64,000 nucleotides of DNA from Aquirufa ecclesiirivi (GCF_011250515.1 NZ_JAANOP010000002.1:1-64000); one strand, 5' to 3'; counted from the first letter of the stretch, positions 9,108 through 19,284 are shown. Numbers and translations are program-made. The notes: generated from the sequence alone by a model not told the origin.

Positions 9108-10973
9108 TTAAAAATAGCGGTTGGAGAATTCCGTATGTGTTTTGGAATTTGGACCCATGAAAATACGGGCGTATATACGCATGATGGAGAGTCCGTCTAA
9201 TATAAAGCTTAAAGAAACTACCGCCGCTAAAGCAAATTGATCCTCATGAATGTGGGAGAAAATGACATCTTCCCCAATAAATGTAGGTGTGATAGGAAAT
9301 CCTGTCAAACCTAAACAAGCCAATAGAAAGACTAAAGCAATTTTTGGATGCTCGGCAGAGAGACCATGGAAACGGTTCAACTGTATTTTGCCTTCTAAAT
9401 GGAATAGTCGCATGATACTCGCATAACCAATTAGTCCAGCCACAAGAATTCCACTTAAATAAATCCATGTTTCTTTAAGTTCGTAATTTTCATTGAAAGA
9501 AATGGCTAAAGCGATGGTGATGTGGTTGATGATAACCAAAATCCAGCTTAAACGCAGACTTCTTCTTTGCGTAAATGATTTCAAAACAAAAATTAATCCG
9601 ATCGATCCAAGAATAAGAGGCATATATAGCGTCCAATCATTGTTAAAGTAGTTTCCCTCTTTCATGATGAAAATACCTACTAATATTGGAACAAAAATGC
9701 CAATTAACCTTTTGACAGTCAAGAAATTAAGTTTGTTTCCTGCCCATTTCAATGGGTTCCAAAGATATTGATACATGATGGAGTCTAGGTTCCATTCCTT
9801 CAAACAAAGTAGATACAAGGTGTTTTGAATTTTATTTGGGAAGGAATCTTCTACAGTCTTGTCTTTTGGTTCGAAATGATAAAACTGCTCTCGAATTAAA
9901 TAGCTCACGACCGATGGAGAAACGAGTAATTGGTAGGTTCTCAAAAAGGCATTACCTGCAAAATGAAACAAAGCTAATTTTTCGAATCCCATGGATATTT
10001 CAATGAAAATCAGGCCAATTTGTGCGATGGAGGAATATGCAATTTGGCTTTTCACGGAAGATTGCACTCGAGCTATACCAGTAGTAATGATTGCCGTAAT
10101 CAGTCCCATAGCTGCAATGAGGATACGAATGGATATTTGATGTTCCCAAAATGGAAATGTTCTCAACATTAAAAATACACCAATATGCACCGACAAAGAC
10201 CCATAAAAAATGGCACTTGATGGTGTTGGACCTTCCATGGCTCTTGGCAGCCAGGAAGAAAAGGGCAATTGGGCTGATTTGGCACTAGCAGAAAGAAGTA
10301 TCATTAAGGAAATAAATACCCCCATGAAGCTATGTGATTGTAAGTGTTCATGTACTAATTCTGCATTATTCAATTGAGAAAAAGTAATGTTTTGATGCCA
10401 TAAATGATGGCTGGCCCACATCGCTAAAATGATACCTACATCTCCAATTCGATAGATCGAAAACACTTTTACTGCATTTTTAACTGGTAAATACCGTTCG
10501 CGATAAAAGGAGATTAATAAAAAGGATGAAATCCCTAGCATCTCCCAACCTATAAACAGCGTTTCCATATTTCCTGCCAAAATGGTGATACTATATCCCA
10601 GATAGAAGAAAAGAGTCGTATTGAAAAAGCGCTTATAACCGGGTTCTCGATGTAAATAATAGCGGGAATACAGAGTAACCAAAAAGGTTAATATAGCTCC
10701 AACTAACAGGTACACACTAGTGATATAATCAAATAAAAAATCAAGTTGGAAGACATAATCACTGTTTTTAAACAGGATCCAACTGTTCATTTGCCAATCT
10801 GGAGCGCCTAGGCTTATCCAATAGACAACAAATAACACAGCCAGGAGCAATTGAACCCCCAGGGTTCCAAAGGCCGTAAACGATATTTTCCTTTCATCGT
10901 TTTTTGCTAAGACTAAGCTTATCAAAAAACCTGCCAGAGGAATTAAAATAAATATGGGAAGGTAATTTTGCAT
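9108..10973 (-). CDS. dabB: DabB: NuoL/MrpA-like proton-channel subunit of an inorganic-carbon pump
   Basis: A 621-residue polytopic membrane protein of the complex I NuoL/MrpA antiporter superfamily; typical core segments are FIGWEMLGISSFLLISFYRER and WLPRAMEGPTPSSAIFYGS. A complex I gene would be expected in a nuo cluster; instead this starts 4 bp after dabA. In the characterised DAB system, DabB forms the membrane part through which ion flow energises DabA. The short NuoL-like length and the dabA linkage favour DabB over NuoL. Annotated versions are often called NADH-quinone oxidoreductase subunit L. Confidence 0.87.
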   Translation of the reverse strand: MQNYLPIFILIPLAGFLISLVLAKNDERKISFTAFGTLGVQLLLAVLFVVYWISLGAPDWQMNSWILFKNSDYVFQLDFLFDYITSVYLLVGAILTFLVTLYSRYYLHREPGYKRFFNTTLFFYLGYSITILAGNMETLFIGWEMLGISSFLLISFYRERYLPVKNAVKVFSIYRIGDVGIILAMWASHHLWHQNITFSQLNNAELVHEHLQSHSFMGVFISLMILLSASAKSAQLPFSSWLPRAMEGPTPSSAIFYGSLSVHIGVFLMLRTFPFWEHQISIRILIAAMGLITAIITTGIARVQSSVKSQIAYSSIAQIGLIFIEISMGFEKLALFHFAGNAFLRTYQLLVSPSVVSYLIREQFYHFEPKDKTVEDSFPNKIQNTLYLLCLKEWNLDSIMYQYLWNPLKWAGNKLNFLTVKRLIGIFVPILVGIFIMKEGNYFNNDWTLYMPLILGSIGLIFVLKSFTQRRSLRLSWILVIINHITIALAISFNENYELKETWIYLSGILVAGLIGYASIMRLFHLEGKIQLNRFHGLSAEHPKIALVFLLACLGLTGFPITPTFIGEDVIFSHIHEDQFALAAVVSLSFILDGLSIMRIYARIFMGPNSKTHTEFSNRYF

Positions 10974-10977
10974 GGTA

Positions 10978-13482
10978 TTAGTCTTGTTGGATTAAATACA
11001 CGGGAAAATTCTCTTGATTGCTTTCTAAAAGGCTTTCAATTTCACGGACATGTTCCAATGGTTTATTGATTGGACTGTAAGGAGAGAATTCCCCTTTTTC
11101 AAATAGTTGAACCTCTCGTGTTTCTGGATGAACAGACACTAAGATCACCCAATCGTTCATGAACCATTCATAGGTTTCAGGTGATTTTTGAATGGTTTTT
11201 AACACAACTTCAGGGAAGTGTTCCACTACAAGAAGTAAACGTATCGGATCATGTACCTCCGTCATTTGAGAAGGTAAACCAGGACGTAAATCACCATCGA
11301 TACCGTTTGCAACTCCGAATAGTCCCATGACATTATGCGGTAATTTGGTTCCCGCACCTAATTTTTCACCATCTACTCGGGAGAAGTAATATTCCAAATT
11401 AATACCTCCACATACTGGAGCGGCCGCTTTTAGGATGTTCAATAAATATTCACCCGTTGGATCTACCCGATAATCAAAAGAGTTCAAGAATGACCTTCTA
11501 TCCAAGAAAATACCTTTAGAAAGCTCTCGACGGCCCACTAAACATAAGGCATTGGTAGCATGGTTTAATTCTGGACGAGGCTCAAAAAGCGATACTGAAC
11601 GCAAGCGGATTTTTTCATGAATCTCCTTCGGACTTAGTTCGGTATTAATGGATTCAAAACGTCTAGAGCGCTCTTTGGCATTTAAATCTAATGCACGTTC
11701 AAAAACTAGAACATGTTCAGCATGTAGCGTCAAATAATGGTTGTCCTTGATTTCATCGGTATAAAAAACGACCTCATCACGTGTGGTATCATGCAAAGCC
11801 CCGACAAAAATGGTAGAATCTGGGATTTCAATGCCCCTTTCTCTTAAAATGGCTCTAACCTCCGATTTATTGGCCATTTTGCTCACGACACGGGCATTGA
11901 CAGAACCTGCTCTACCCGAACAGGCTCCACAGTCATAAGCCGCATAATGCGGATTATTGACCGAACTAGCACCGTGACCAACCACATAAACAATCGGGGC
12001 AAAATCTTTGACTAAGCCTATGCTTTTTAGCATGCTTTCTACCCGATTGGCCATTTCATCAATTTTAAAACCAATTTGCAAGCCATTTTCTTGTTGAATC
12101 AAGGCATCGTAATCCACTTGCAGTTGGGAGAACTTATCCATATGACGCAAAGAGGAAGCCGTAGCCGGGCTCATACTGGGTTTGAAAATATTGCCAAATA
12201 GTTTGAGAGCCGACCAAAACCCTAAGGTTTGGGAAATAATCCAACCTGTATAAAAATTGTGGCTATGTTTGGAGAAATAGAAGTCTTTTTCCCTTTTCTT
12301 CTCATCTCCTATTTCTTTAATTAAGAACTTGGGCGTTACAGGTGCAGGACAAAGCTTGGAATAAAACTTACCTCCTATGGGTTGATAAAAGAATTCTACA
12401 CTGAAGAAACCTGGGGTTCCGTAGGTATCACATTGAGGATCAACGGATTCTAAATATCTTCTAAATGAACATTCCCGATCATCGATACAAAATAATCCTT
12501 GAAAGCTTTTAGGACCACCAAAAATAGGATTTCTAGAACTTTGCTGAATACCCGCCAAAACTTGATCGTAATAGGTCCATTCGAATGCTTCTTGCCAAAT
12601 GGATAAAATATCCATGACCTCTGAATACTCAATAGGGTCTAATAAGGAAGGAAGAGGCTTTTCTAGTGTATTTCCCAATCCAGTCCATCCGTTGGATAGT
12701 AGGTAATCAATGGTATCTATTTCCAATAAGCATTCCAACATGATTAAATCATGCAGACTGATTTGCCTACGATCTAGCAGGGTTTGTGGTAAGTCCTCTA
12801 CGGTAGAGACCATGCCAGACCAACCCTGATGAGCAAATTGCTGATCAAAAAGGTATTGCTCAAACAAATGGGGATGTGAACCTACTAGTATATTTAATAC
12901 ATCTTCCAATGTAGTATGTTCATTGAGCAACAGATTTTTGGCTCTTTTGCCTTTGAACAAACTAATCCAACTCTTTTTTTCGAGCTCTTTGATCGCTTCT
13001 AAAAAGCTTTTATTCTCAATAGGAAAATGCCAAATGGAAATTCCTTGATCTAAATAACTGGATATTAATCGGAATAAATTGGGATGCACCATGGAATCCA
13101 AATCAATGTTGTACACCTTTTTCCATTGACCACGAAGTGCTCCAATTCTAGGACTAGGAACGTTTTCTACATCTTGATGTAAAAGTTTGTATTTCCACTC
13201 AGCGGTTTTTTTCGCGCCTTTTTTCTTTTCAATGACCTGATTTAATATAGTGTCATTGATACGTTTAGTTTGGTATAGCTCTCGAAATTGATCTAAACTT
13301 AGGTAAACTTGATACCCCAGACTTGTTTGTGCTTTCCTAAGTGCCTCGTGAAATGGTAAATGTTGAAAAGCATGCAAGGTATTATGATGTACAAAATCCA
13401 TTAGCGGAGCCTGTGCAGGTAAATAATGTTTCAGTTCATGCAGAACATGCTCTACATGAAACCCTTTATGTGTTGTAGTCAT
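10978..13482 (-). CDS. dabA: DabA (UPF0753/DUF2309), carbonic-anhydrase-like inorganic-carbon uptake subunit
   Basis: An 834-residue soluble/peripheral protein. Predicted zinc ligands are Cys332 and Asp334 in FCIDDRECSFRRY and His503 and Cys518 in VVGHGASSVNNPHYAAYDC; the Cys-x-Asp and His-x14-Cys spacing equals that of the characterised Halothiobacillus DabA (C351, D353, H524, C539). DabA hydrates CO2 to bicarbonate in a one-way, energy-coupled manner together with DabB. The N-terminal APLMDFVHHNTLHAFQHLPF stretch is also typical. It lies between sulP and dabB. All ligands are present, so activity is expected. Confidence 0.92.
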   Translation of the reverse strand: MTTTHKGFHVEHVLHELKHYLPAQAPLMDFVHHNTLHAFQHLPFHEALRKAQTSLGYQVYLSLDQFRELYQTKRINDTILNQVIEKKKGAKKTAEWKYKLLHQDVENVPSPRIGALRGQWKKVYNIDLDSMVHPNLFRLISSYLDQGISIWHFPIENKSFLEAIKELEKKSWISLFKGKRAKNLLLNEHTTLEDVLNILVGSHPHLFEQYLFDQQFAHQGWSGMVSTVEDLPQTLLDRRQISLHDLIMLECLLEIDTIDYLLSNGWTGLGNTLEKPLPSLLDPIEYSEVMDILSIWQEAFEWTYYDQVLAGIQQSSRNPIFGGPKSFQGLFCIDDRECSFRRYLESVDPQCDTYGTPGFFSVEFFYQPIGGKFYSKLCPAPVTPKFLIKEIGDEKKREKDFYFSKHSHNFYTGWIISQTLGFWSALKLFGNIFKPSMSPATASSLRHMDKFSQLQVDYDALIQQENGLQIGFKIDEMANRVESMLKSIGLVKDFAPIVYVVGHGASSVNNPHYAAYDCGACSGRAGSVNARVVSKMANKSEVRAILRERGIEIPDSTIFVGALHDTTRDEVVFYTDEIKDNHYLTLHAEHVLVFERALDLNAKERSRRFESINTELSPKEIHEKIRLRSVSLFEPRPELNHATNALCLVGRRELSKGIFLDRRSFLNSFDYRVDPTGEYLLNILKAAAPVCGGINLEYYFSRVDGEKLGAGTKLPHNVMGLFGVANGIDGDLRPGLPSQMTEVHDPIRLLLVVEHFPEVVLKTIQKSPETYEWFMNDWVILVSVHPETREVQLFEKGEFSPYSPINKPLEHVREIESLLESNQENFPVYLIQQD

Positions 13483-13500
13483 CTTCCTTAGTTTTTTATT

Positions 13501-13526
13501 CCCATGATAAAAAAATCTATCATGGG
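13501..13526 (-). other. Stem-loop between sulP and dabA
   Basis: A 9-bp perfect stem, CCCATGATA / TATCATGGG, with an 8-nt A/T-rich loop lies in the 103-bp gap. On the minus (transcribed) strand no T-run follows, so it is not a standard terminator. An RNA-stability or processing element that sets the sulP:dabA ratio is possible. Confidence 0.4.
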
Positions 13527-13585
13527 AACGTATGAAAAATGTTGGCAGGATGAGATTTGACTCTCAAAATGATTTAAGAAACGAT

Positions 13586-15178
13586 CTATTTCTTTTTTCT
13601 AGCTGCCAATTTGTGTTTTGAAAGTAAAATATGTTCGTCAAAGCCAATGATGGTAAAAGTACCTCCAGCGGCATGGTAATCAGCCTCAAAATGGTGCAAA
13701 TTCTCCATCACGGAGTGATCTACCAAGTGGGTATTACTAAAATCCATGGTAACGTGCATCCCTTGAGGAATCGCGTCCAATTTTGCTTTTAATCCCATAT
13801 AATTTGTAAATACCGCCGCCTTATTCACTTCAACTAAATATTGATCATCATGAAATGAAACCGTTACATTGGATTTAAAGAAACTGGATATTGGAGCTCC
13901 ATTAACTATATGAATCAGTATTTTAACTAACATTCCTGCCGCAATACCAATTAATAAATCTTCATACAAGGTAAAGAAAATGGTAACAAGAAAGATGGCT
14001 AATTGACCTTTTCCAATCTGGAATATATGTATGAATTCCTTAGGATGGGCTAATTTGATTCCTACAGATACCAACATAGCTGCTAAGGCGGCATTCGGTA
14101 TCAGTTCAATAACAGGTGCAGCAAATACCACAAACACTAAAATAAAGAAACCGTGGAAGAAGTTTGCCCAACGTGTTTTAGCTCCGTTGTTGACATTCGC
14201 CGAACTACGTGCCACTTCTGAAATCATGGGTAAACCACCCAATATTCCAGCCAAAGTATTTCCAATACCTACGGCAATTAAATCTTTATTGGGATTGGAT
14301 TTGCGCTTATATGGATCTTGCATGTCAATGGCCTTAACAGTCAGTAATGACTCCAATGAACCAACTAAGGCAAACATGACTACATATTTGATAAATACCA
14401 TTTTTTGGGCAAATCCCCTAAAGTCAACATTAACATGGATATTATCGATCAAGCTTCCAATTTTCACTAAAGCAGACGCAGGTTCTGTGTGCTTAAAATC
14501 TAAAAATATCTCCGCAGGAATGGCAATGCACAAAACGATTAAAGCTGCTGGAATTTTACGCAAAAAATTGACAGGAATCTTCTGCCAAGTCATCATGATG
14601 ATAAAACTTAGCATTCCTACTATGGCTCCATTCCGATCTAAGTTCATCACAAATTGAGGAATCGAAGCTGCTAATTCAAAAGGACTTTTTCCTTTTGCTA
14701 ATATGGGGTTAACATTCAATAAAACAGGTATTTGCTTGAATATAATGATTAAACCAATGGCAGCTAACATTCCATGAACGGCTGATAAAGGGAAGAAATC
14801 AACTAATTTTCCGAGTTTGAAAACTCCAAAAAGTATCTGAACAATACCGGCGGCGACGATAGCCCCTAGGGCATAATGCCAGCCCTGTTCTCCCCCTCCA
14901 AAATCAGCTACGGCACCTACAATGATAACAATAAGACCAGCTGCTGGCCCCTTAATAGTCAATTGTGAACCTGAAAATAAACTGACAATAATACCACCAA
15001 TAATGGCAGTTAATAATCCCATCAAAGGCGGGAATTCAGAAGCTTTGGCAATACCTAAGCTCAAAGGCAAGGCTAATAAAAATACAATAAAACCAGAAAC
15101 AGCATCGGCACTAAAATTCTCTTTTAAACCAGCTATTCCATCTTTTGGGATTTGAGGCGTTACATTTTTCATATTCAT
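13586..15178 (-). CDS. SulP-family anion (probable bicarbonate) transporter with STAS domain
   Basis: A 530-residue protein with about 10-14 membrane segments (DAVSGFIVFLLALPLSLGIAKASEFPPLMGL onward) and a C-terminal cytoplasmic STAS domain (about 430-520, with MHVTMDFSNTHLVDHSVMENL). SulP proteins move sulfate, bicarbonate (BicA) or other anions, usually with Na+ or H+. The placement directly upstream of dabA-dabB on the same strand makes bicarbonate the best guess. An alternative ATG lies two codons downstream. Confidence 0.85.
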   Translation of the reverse strand: MNMKNVTPQIPKDGIAGLKENFSADAVSGFIVFLLALPLSLGIAKASEFPPLMGLLTAIIGGIIVSLFSGSQLTIKGPAAGLIVIIVGAVADFGGGEQGWHYALGAIVAAGIVQILFGVFKLGKLVDFFPLSAVHGMLAAIGLIIIFKQIPVLLNVNPILAKGKSPFELAASIPQFVMNLDRNGAIVGMLSFIIMMTWQKIPVNFLRKIPAALIVLCIAIPAEIFLDFKHTEPASALVKIGSLIDNIHVNVDFRGFAQKMVFIKYVVMFALVGSLESLLTVKAIDMQDPYKRKSNPNKDLIAVGIGNTLAGILGGLPMISEVARSSANVNNGAKTRWANFFHGFFILVFVVFAAPVIELIPNAALAAMLVSVGIKLAHPKEFIHIFQIGKGQLAIFLVTIFFTLYEDLLIGIAAGMLVKILIHIVNGAPISSFFKSNVTVSFHDDQYLVEVNKAAVFTNYMGLKAKLDAIPQGMHVTMDFSNTHLVDHSVMENLHHFEADYHAAGGTFTIIGFDEHILLSKHKLAARKKK

Positions 15179-15314
15179 TTTTTCATGTGCGCGTTTATTC
15201 CTCTTTTATAGCAAAATTGAGAGCAATTTTTAAAGAAAAATCAACGAGCGGTGGTAAAATTTGGATAGAATCCAATGAGGCGAATTGAATAAAGGATAAT
15301 CTTTGAGATTAGTC

Positions 15315-15680
15315 CTACAGCCTGATATTCCTGAAAAGTATGAAAAATGGTGTGGAAGAAGAGCTATTAGCCACCAATGATGGAATAGCTACAGATTTTA
15401 ATGCCCCAGCATAGGGGTTATTGAATGAAAAATGACTAGGTAAATCATAGAGGGAGATATAAAAATGATGGCTTTCTGCTTCATCCTCCTCTTCAGTATT
15501 ATCTCGGTCTTCTTCAATCAAAAGGTTAAAAAAACTAAGCTCTTTTTGCTCCGTTTTTTTAACCTTACTATTGTTTTCAATGCTACTTCCTTGACTTAAT
15601 CCAATCACTTGCTTCATCGAGGCCGTGACCAAGAAGAAGAAAATACTGATGAACAATAAGAAAGGACGATTGAATTTCAT
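15315..15680 (-). CDS. Small exported protein of unknown function
   Basis: A 121-residue protein not recognised. The first 21 residues (MKFNRPFLLFISIFFFLVTAS) look like a signal peptide or membrane anchor; a charged middle part contains EEDRDNTEEEDEAESHHF (an acidic stretch ending in His-His, perhaps metal-binding); the C-terminus PFFILFRNIRL is hydrophobic and basic. It lies 28 bp downstream of the large heme-binding protein gene and may share its transcript. A weak stem-loop (15293-15314) without a T-run follows it. Confidence 0.6.
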   Translation of the reverse strand: MKFNRPFLLFISIFFFLVTASMKQVIGLSQGSSIENNSKVKKTEQKELSFFNLLIEEDRDNTEEEDEAESHHFYISLYDLPSHFSFNNPYAGALKSVAIPSLVANSSSSTPFFILFRNIRL

Positions 15681-15708
15681 ATGGACCTATAACGTCACAA
15701 ATGTATCG

Positions 15709-18700
15709 TTAATTTTTTAAAGATGATAAAAATTCTACGACATCTCTAATTTCCCTCTTCGACATCAAGCTACCCATTGGTGGCATACTGGAAGGATAAT
15801 TCTCTCTTGACTTAATCCGAGATATGGCAATTTTCAATGGTTCAGCATCAGAAGTTTTTAGCTGAATCATGCTTTCTGTCTCAGAAATAACGGTTCCACT
15901 TACCTCTTGTCCATCGGTTAATTTCAAACTAATGGTACCATACCCTGGGGCAATTCGTGCGCTTGGCTCTATTAAAGCTTGTAAAATTTGCTCTCTGCTT
16001 AAGCGAGAACCAATCCCTTTTAAGGATGGTCCTACTATCCCTCCTTCTCCCCCTACATTATGGCAACGAACACATTGAACCGTTTGGTTTCTATTAAAAA
16101 TGAAATTTCCAGCCTGAATACTTCCTCCAAACAAAGCATCCTTAAATTCATCGGTCAAAGTTCCCTTGGTTTTTAAGGCATCTAATTTGGCGATCAATTT
16201 TTGCGAATTGGTCGCTTCTACTGCTTCCACTAAATCCAATCGGATATCATTGGATAATTTATTTCCTATCATTCGTTGGATTAAATCATCCAAAACATCG
16301 TCCGTTTTGTCTACAGGCATTTTACCGATACTTTGCAATAATTGTTGCTGTTCAATCACACTACCTTTTTCCATGATGAGGTTCACCACGCTTGGTAATT
16401 GCGTTTTCGACATATCTACCTTATCTAAAAATCCTAAAGCAGCCCCACGAACGCTTCGATCCACATCATTCATCCCCTTTTGGACAATCAAGGATAAATG
16501 GGCATCCTTTAAAGCCACCAATGAACCCAAATGTGCCGCTCTCACTTTGGCATTAGCATGGTTTAAAAATAGCTGAGTTTGCTCACTCTTAAAATCTGTG
16601 ATTTTTAATTCAGATAATAATTTGGCTGTGGCTACTAAAACTTCTGGATTATTACTTCTTAAAAAGTTGGCAATCTTAGGATAAATTCGACCCACCACAT
16701 CAGCTGGATTTCTTTGTAATACACCTCTATGACGGCCATCCACACGATCTAAAACGGATGGATTAGCCCATGAACCTAATGTAGCAATGGCTTCTGCACG
16801 AATGACATCAGAAATGTCATTTCGTTCACTGAACTGAATCAAAGCATCAATTTCTTTGTTCGTTCCAACACGTAAAGAAGCGTTGATGGCACGACGAAGC
16901 AAAGGCTCCCCTTTCCATGCTTTATTATTCAAAGCGGCTGCTAATGCTGGCAAAGCTGCCGGAATAGACTCATCATCATTGATAGCTCTGGCTGCTTCTG
17001 TCGCAATGTATTCATCGGAATCTTGTAAAAATAAAGCAACTTTTGGACTAGATAAACGACGTAATACTAATACTGCTGCTGTTTTTAAGGCAGTATTTGA
17101 TGAACTTGCCAAGGCCACCAAAGGTTCTTCTTTTCCAATTCTAGCTAATGCTAAAACTGCCGCATGGCGGATATAATGATCTTCGTCGTTATTTTTTTCA
17201 ATGAGTTTCAATAAGCCTGGAATAGCATTTTCTGATTTTATTCTACCTAAGGCCTGACAAGCAAAGAAACTAATTCGCGGATTTTTGGAATCAATTAATT
17301 GAATCAATCGACCTTCATGATCCTTATTAAAAATATCTCCCAATACTTTTGCTGCTTGAGCTACGATCTCCTCATCTTGATCTTGCAATTGTTCACCAAT
17401 CATAGCGCCTACTTTAGCATCCGTAGCCCCAAGCTGTCCCATTCCCCAAATTGCATGAATACGAGCCAATTGATTGTCTTTTTGTTGAATGGCTTTTTGA
17501 AACAAATCCACCGATGCATTCCCTCTTTTAGCCAACTCAAATTGAGCTTTCATGCGAACGCGTAAATCTGTGTAAAATAGTAAATCATACAAACTGTTGG
17601 CATTTTGTTTCTCATAATCCAGTTGAATCAATCGTTTCGTTTCAGCTCTTTCTTGTTCTAAATCATTATTTGTAGCATCTACATCAATCTTCCAAACTCG
17701 GCCATAATGTTTTACATCCCAACCATTGACCCAGTCAGCAGCATATAAGGCTCCATCTGGACCAAAGCGCATGCCGGTAGGTAAAATTCCACTTACCACA
17801 TCTTCTTCCGATTTGAAATCAAAGCTGGCACCTTTAGGTTTTAAGTCAAAAGACCAAATGTGCGAAGCATTGGGATTACCCACAAACTCCACTAAAAAGA
17901 ATTTATTGGTCCATTTCTTTCCTAAAGCAGTTCCTGGGTTAAACAACATACCTGTAGGACCATTGTGGTAGTTTCTGATGGGAGGTATAATGTAAGCTGC
18001 TTGTCCTTTCCAACGAGGCACATACAATTTTTCGTCCATCCATACTTTGTACAAATTATTGCCTGGGTCTGTATATTTTCCGTACTGCCAATTGGATCTC
18101 CAACCCGCATCAGATCCTTCTACAATATGTACCAAACGCTCGCTTTCGCCTGGATGATCCCCATCATTGTCAGAGCTTATCAAATTCCCATATTGGTCAA
18201 AAACAAATTCGTGCGTGTTGCGTAATCCAGAAGCAAAAACCTCAAAATTACTTCCATCCGGATTCGAACGGACAATTACACCTGAGTTTGGGTATTTGTA
18301 TTGCTTACCATCCAAAGCCGTGATATTGGCTCCAATGTCTCCAATTTGCCAATAAATTTTACCGTCTGGACCTTCTATGACCCCCGACATACCATGTCCA
18401 CCAAAACCAATGTGAACCGCATAGCCCGTTGAAATGGATACCGGCTCTGTTAAAAGCCCGTTTTTCTTCGTGTTTTTTAAACGCCATAAATCAGGGCCAA
18501 CGGCTATAAAAGCATCTTTTTTACGTACCAAAATACCTCCAGCTACGTCCGTAAATTCCTCGTGAAATCCGTTGTACACGCGAGTAGCTTGGTCGGCTAA
18601 ACCATCTCCATTTTTATCTTCAATTTTCCAGATTTCTTCTTTTTCAACTTTTAGGTCATTGACATCATGAATTCCATCTTGATTCAAATCAGGTAACCAT

Positions 18701-19098
18701 TCATTTTTAGCTGAATTTTCTGGAGCAAAAGTTTTATGTAAAAAGGCCTTTCTGTCAGCTACCGACTGAAATCCAATGGACTCTGTCATCCAATCACGAT
18801 GCCCACGAATATCGAATTCCGAATACTTTCCTCGGTTAGTGCGGGTAATGTACACAGCACCCTGATCGTCCATGTCCATAGATACCGGATCTGGAGCCAA
18901 TGAATCTGACGCAAAACGAGTAATTTGTAATCCTGGGGCAATTTTGATGGGTAATTTCTCTTTGGCCAATTTAGCCTTTTCAGCTAAATTATCTTGATCT
19001 TCCAATATCACTCGATAGGTATCTTTTTCTAAGGAATGACTACAAGAATAGGAAAGTGCGGAAACAAGCCCAAGAGCGTAAAGGAATTTATATTTCAT
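15709..19098 (-). CDS. PVC-type heme-binding protein: beta-propeller, HEAT repeats, C-terminal cytochrome c domain
   Basis: A 1129-residue exported protein whose N-terminus ends in SYSCSH, possibly a lipoprotein Cys (the lipobox is weak). Residues about 50-480 form a sugar-dehydrogenase-like propeller (VDITR-type strands, GGHGMSGVIEGPDGKIYWQ, NSGVIVRSNPDGS); about 500-960 are HEAT-like helical repeats; the C-terminus has a CVRCH heme c motif followed by MPPMG, whose Met may be the axial ligand. Two Ca-binding-like loops (DLNQDGIHDVND, DKNGDGLAD) are present. Family members are abundant in Planctomycetes and Bacteroidota that degrade complex sugars; the reaction is not established. Probably periplasmic electron transfer. 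Confidence 0.85.
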   Translation of the reverse strand: MKYKFLYALGLVSALSYSCSHSLEKDTYRVILEDQDNLAEKAKLAKEKLPIKIAPGLQITRFASDSLAPDPVSMDMDDQGAVYITRTNRGKYSEFDIRGHRDWMTESIGFQSVADRKAFLHKTFAPENSAKNEWLPDLNQDGIHDVNDLKVEKEEIWKIEDKNGDGLADQATRVYNGFHEEFTDVAGGILVRKKDAFIAVGPDLWRLKNTKKNGLLTEPVSISTGYAVHIGFGGHGMSGVIEGPDGKIYWQIGDIGANITALDGKQYKYPNSGVIVRSNPDGSNFEVFASGLRNTHEFVFDQYGNLISSDNDGDHPGESERLVHIVEGSDAGWRSNWQYGKYTDPGNNLYKVWMDEKLYVPRWKGQAAYIIPPIRNYHNGPTGMLFNPGTALGKKWTNKFFLVEFVGNPNASHIWSFDLKPKGASFDFKSEEDVVSGILPTGMRFGPDGALYAADWVNGWDVKHYGRVWKIDVDATNNDLEQERAETKRLIQLDYEKQNANSLYDLLFYTDLRVRMKAQFELAKRGNASVDLFQKAIQQKDNQLARIHAIWGMGQLGATDAKVGAMIGEQLQDQDEEIVAQAAKVLGDIFNKDHEGRLIQLIDSKNPRISFFACQALGRIKSENAIPGLLKLIEKNNDEDHYIRHAAVLALARIGKEEPLVALASSSNTALKTAAVLVLRRLSSPKVALFLQDSDEYIATEAARAINDDESIPAALPALAAALNNKAWKGEPLLRRAINASLRVGTNKEIDALIQFSERNDISDVIRAEAIATLGSWANPSVLDRVDGRHRGVLQRNPADVVGRIYPKIANFLRSNNPEVLVATAKLLSELKITDFKSEQTQLFLNHANAKVRAAHLGSLVALKDAHLSLIVQKGMNDVDRSVRGAALGFLDKVDMSKTQLPSVVNLIMEKGSVIEQQQLLQSIGKMPVDKTDDVLDDLIQRMIGNKLSNDIRLDLVEAVEATNSQKLIAKLDALKTKGTLTDEFKDALFGGSIQAGNFIFNRNQTVQCVRCHNVGGEGGIVGPSLKGIGSRLSREQILQALIEPSARIAPGYGTISLKLTDGQEVSGTVISETESMIQLKTSDAEPLKIAISRIKSRENYPSSMPPMGSLMSKREIRDVVEFLSSLKN

Positions 19099-19284
19099 CG
19101 TAAAAATGGTTTTTCAAAAGCAAATTTTTCAATCAGAACTACAAACATAAAAAGACAATACCATATAATTTATACCCAGCTAATTTTAAATAATGGAATC
19201 TAAATTTGGAATTATTTATCCACCCAGAATTTATAAGCCTGCTAATGAAAAAAATGTATTTTTGTTTTCATCTACATCAACACT

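Noticed and set aside
9108-10973. Subunit of respiratory complex I (NuoL)
   Set aside because: No other nuo gene is near and it is tightly coupled to dabA, so DabB is preferred.
14031-14657. 208-codon plus-strand open frame opposite the SulP gene
   Set aside because: It is an antisense shadow of a gene with clear SulP motifs; its product has no recognisable domain and no promoter.
15293-15314. Terminator after the small exported protein gene
   Set aside because: The stem (TAATCT/AGATTA with a bulge) is weak and no T-run follows on the minus strand.
16166-16576. 136-codon plus-strand open frame opposite the heme-binding protein
   Set aside because: Antisense to HEAT-repeat coding sequence; repeats create long open frames by chance.
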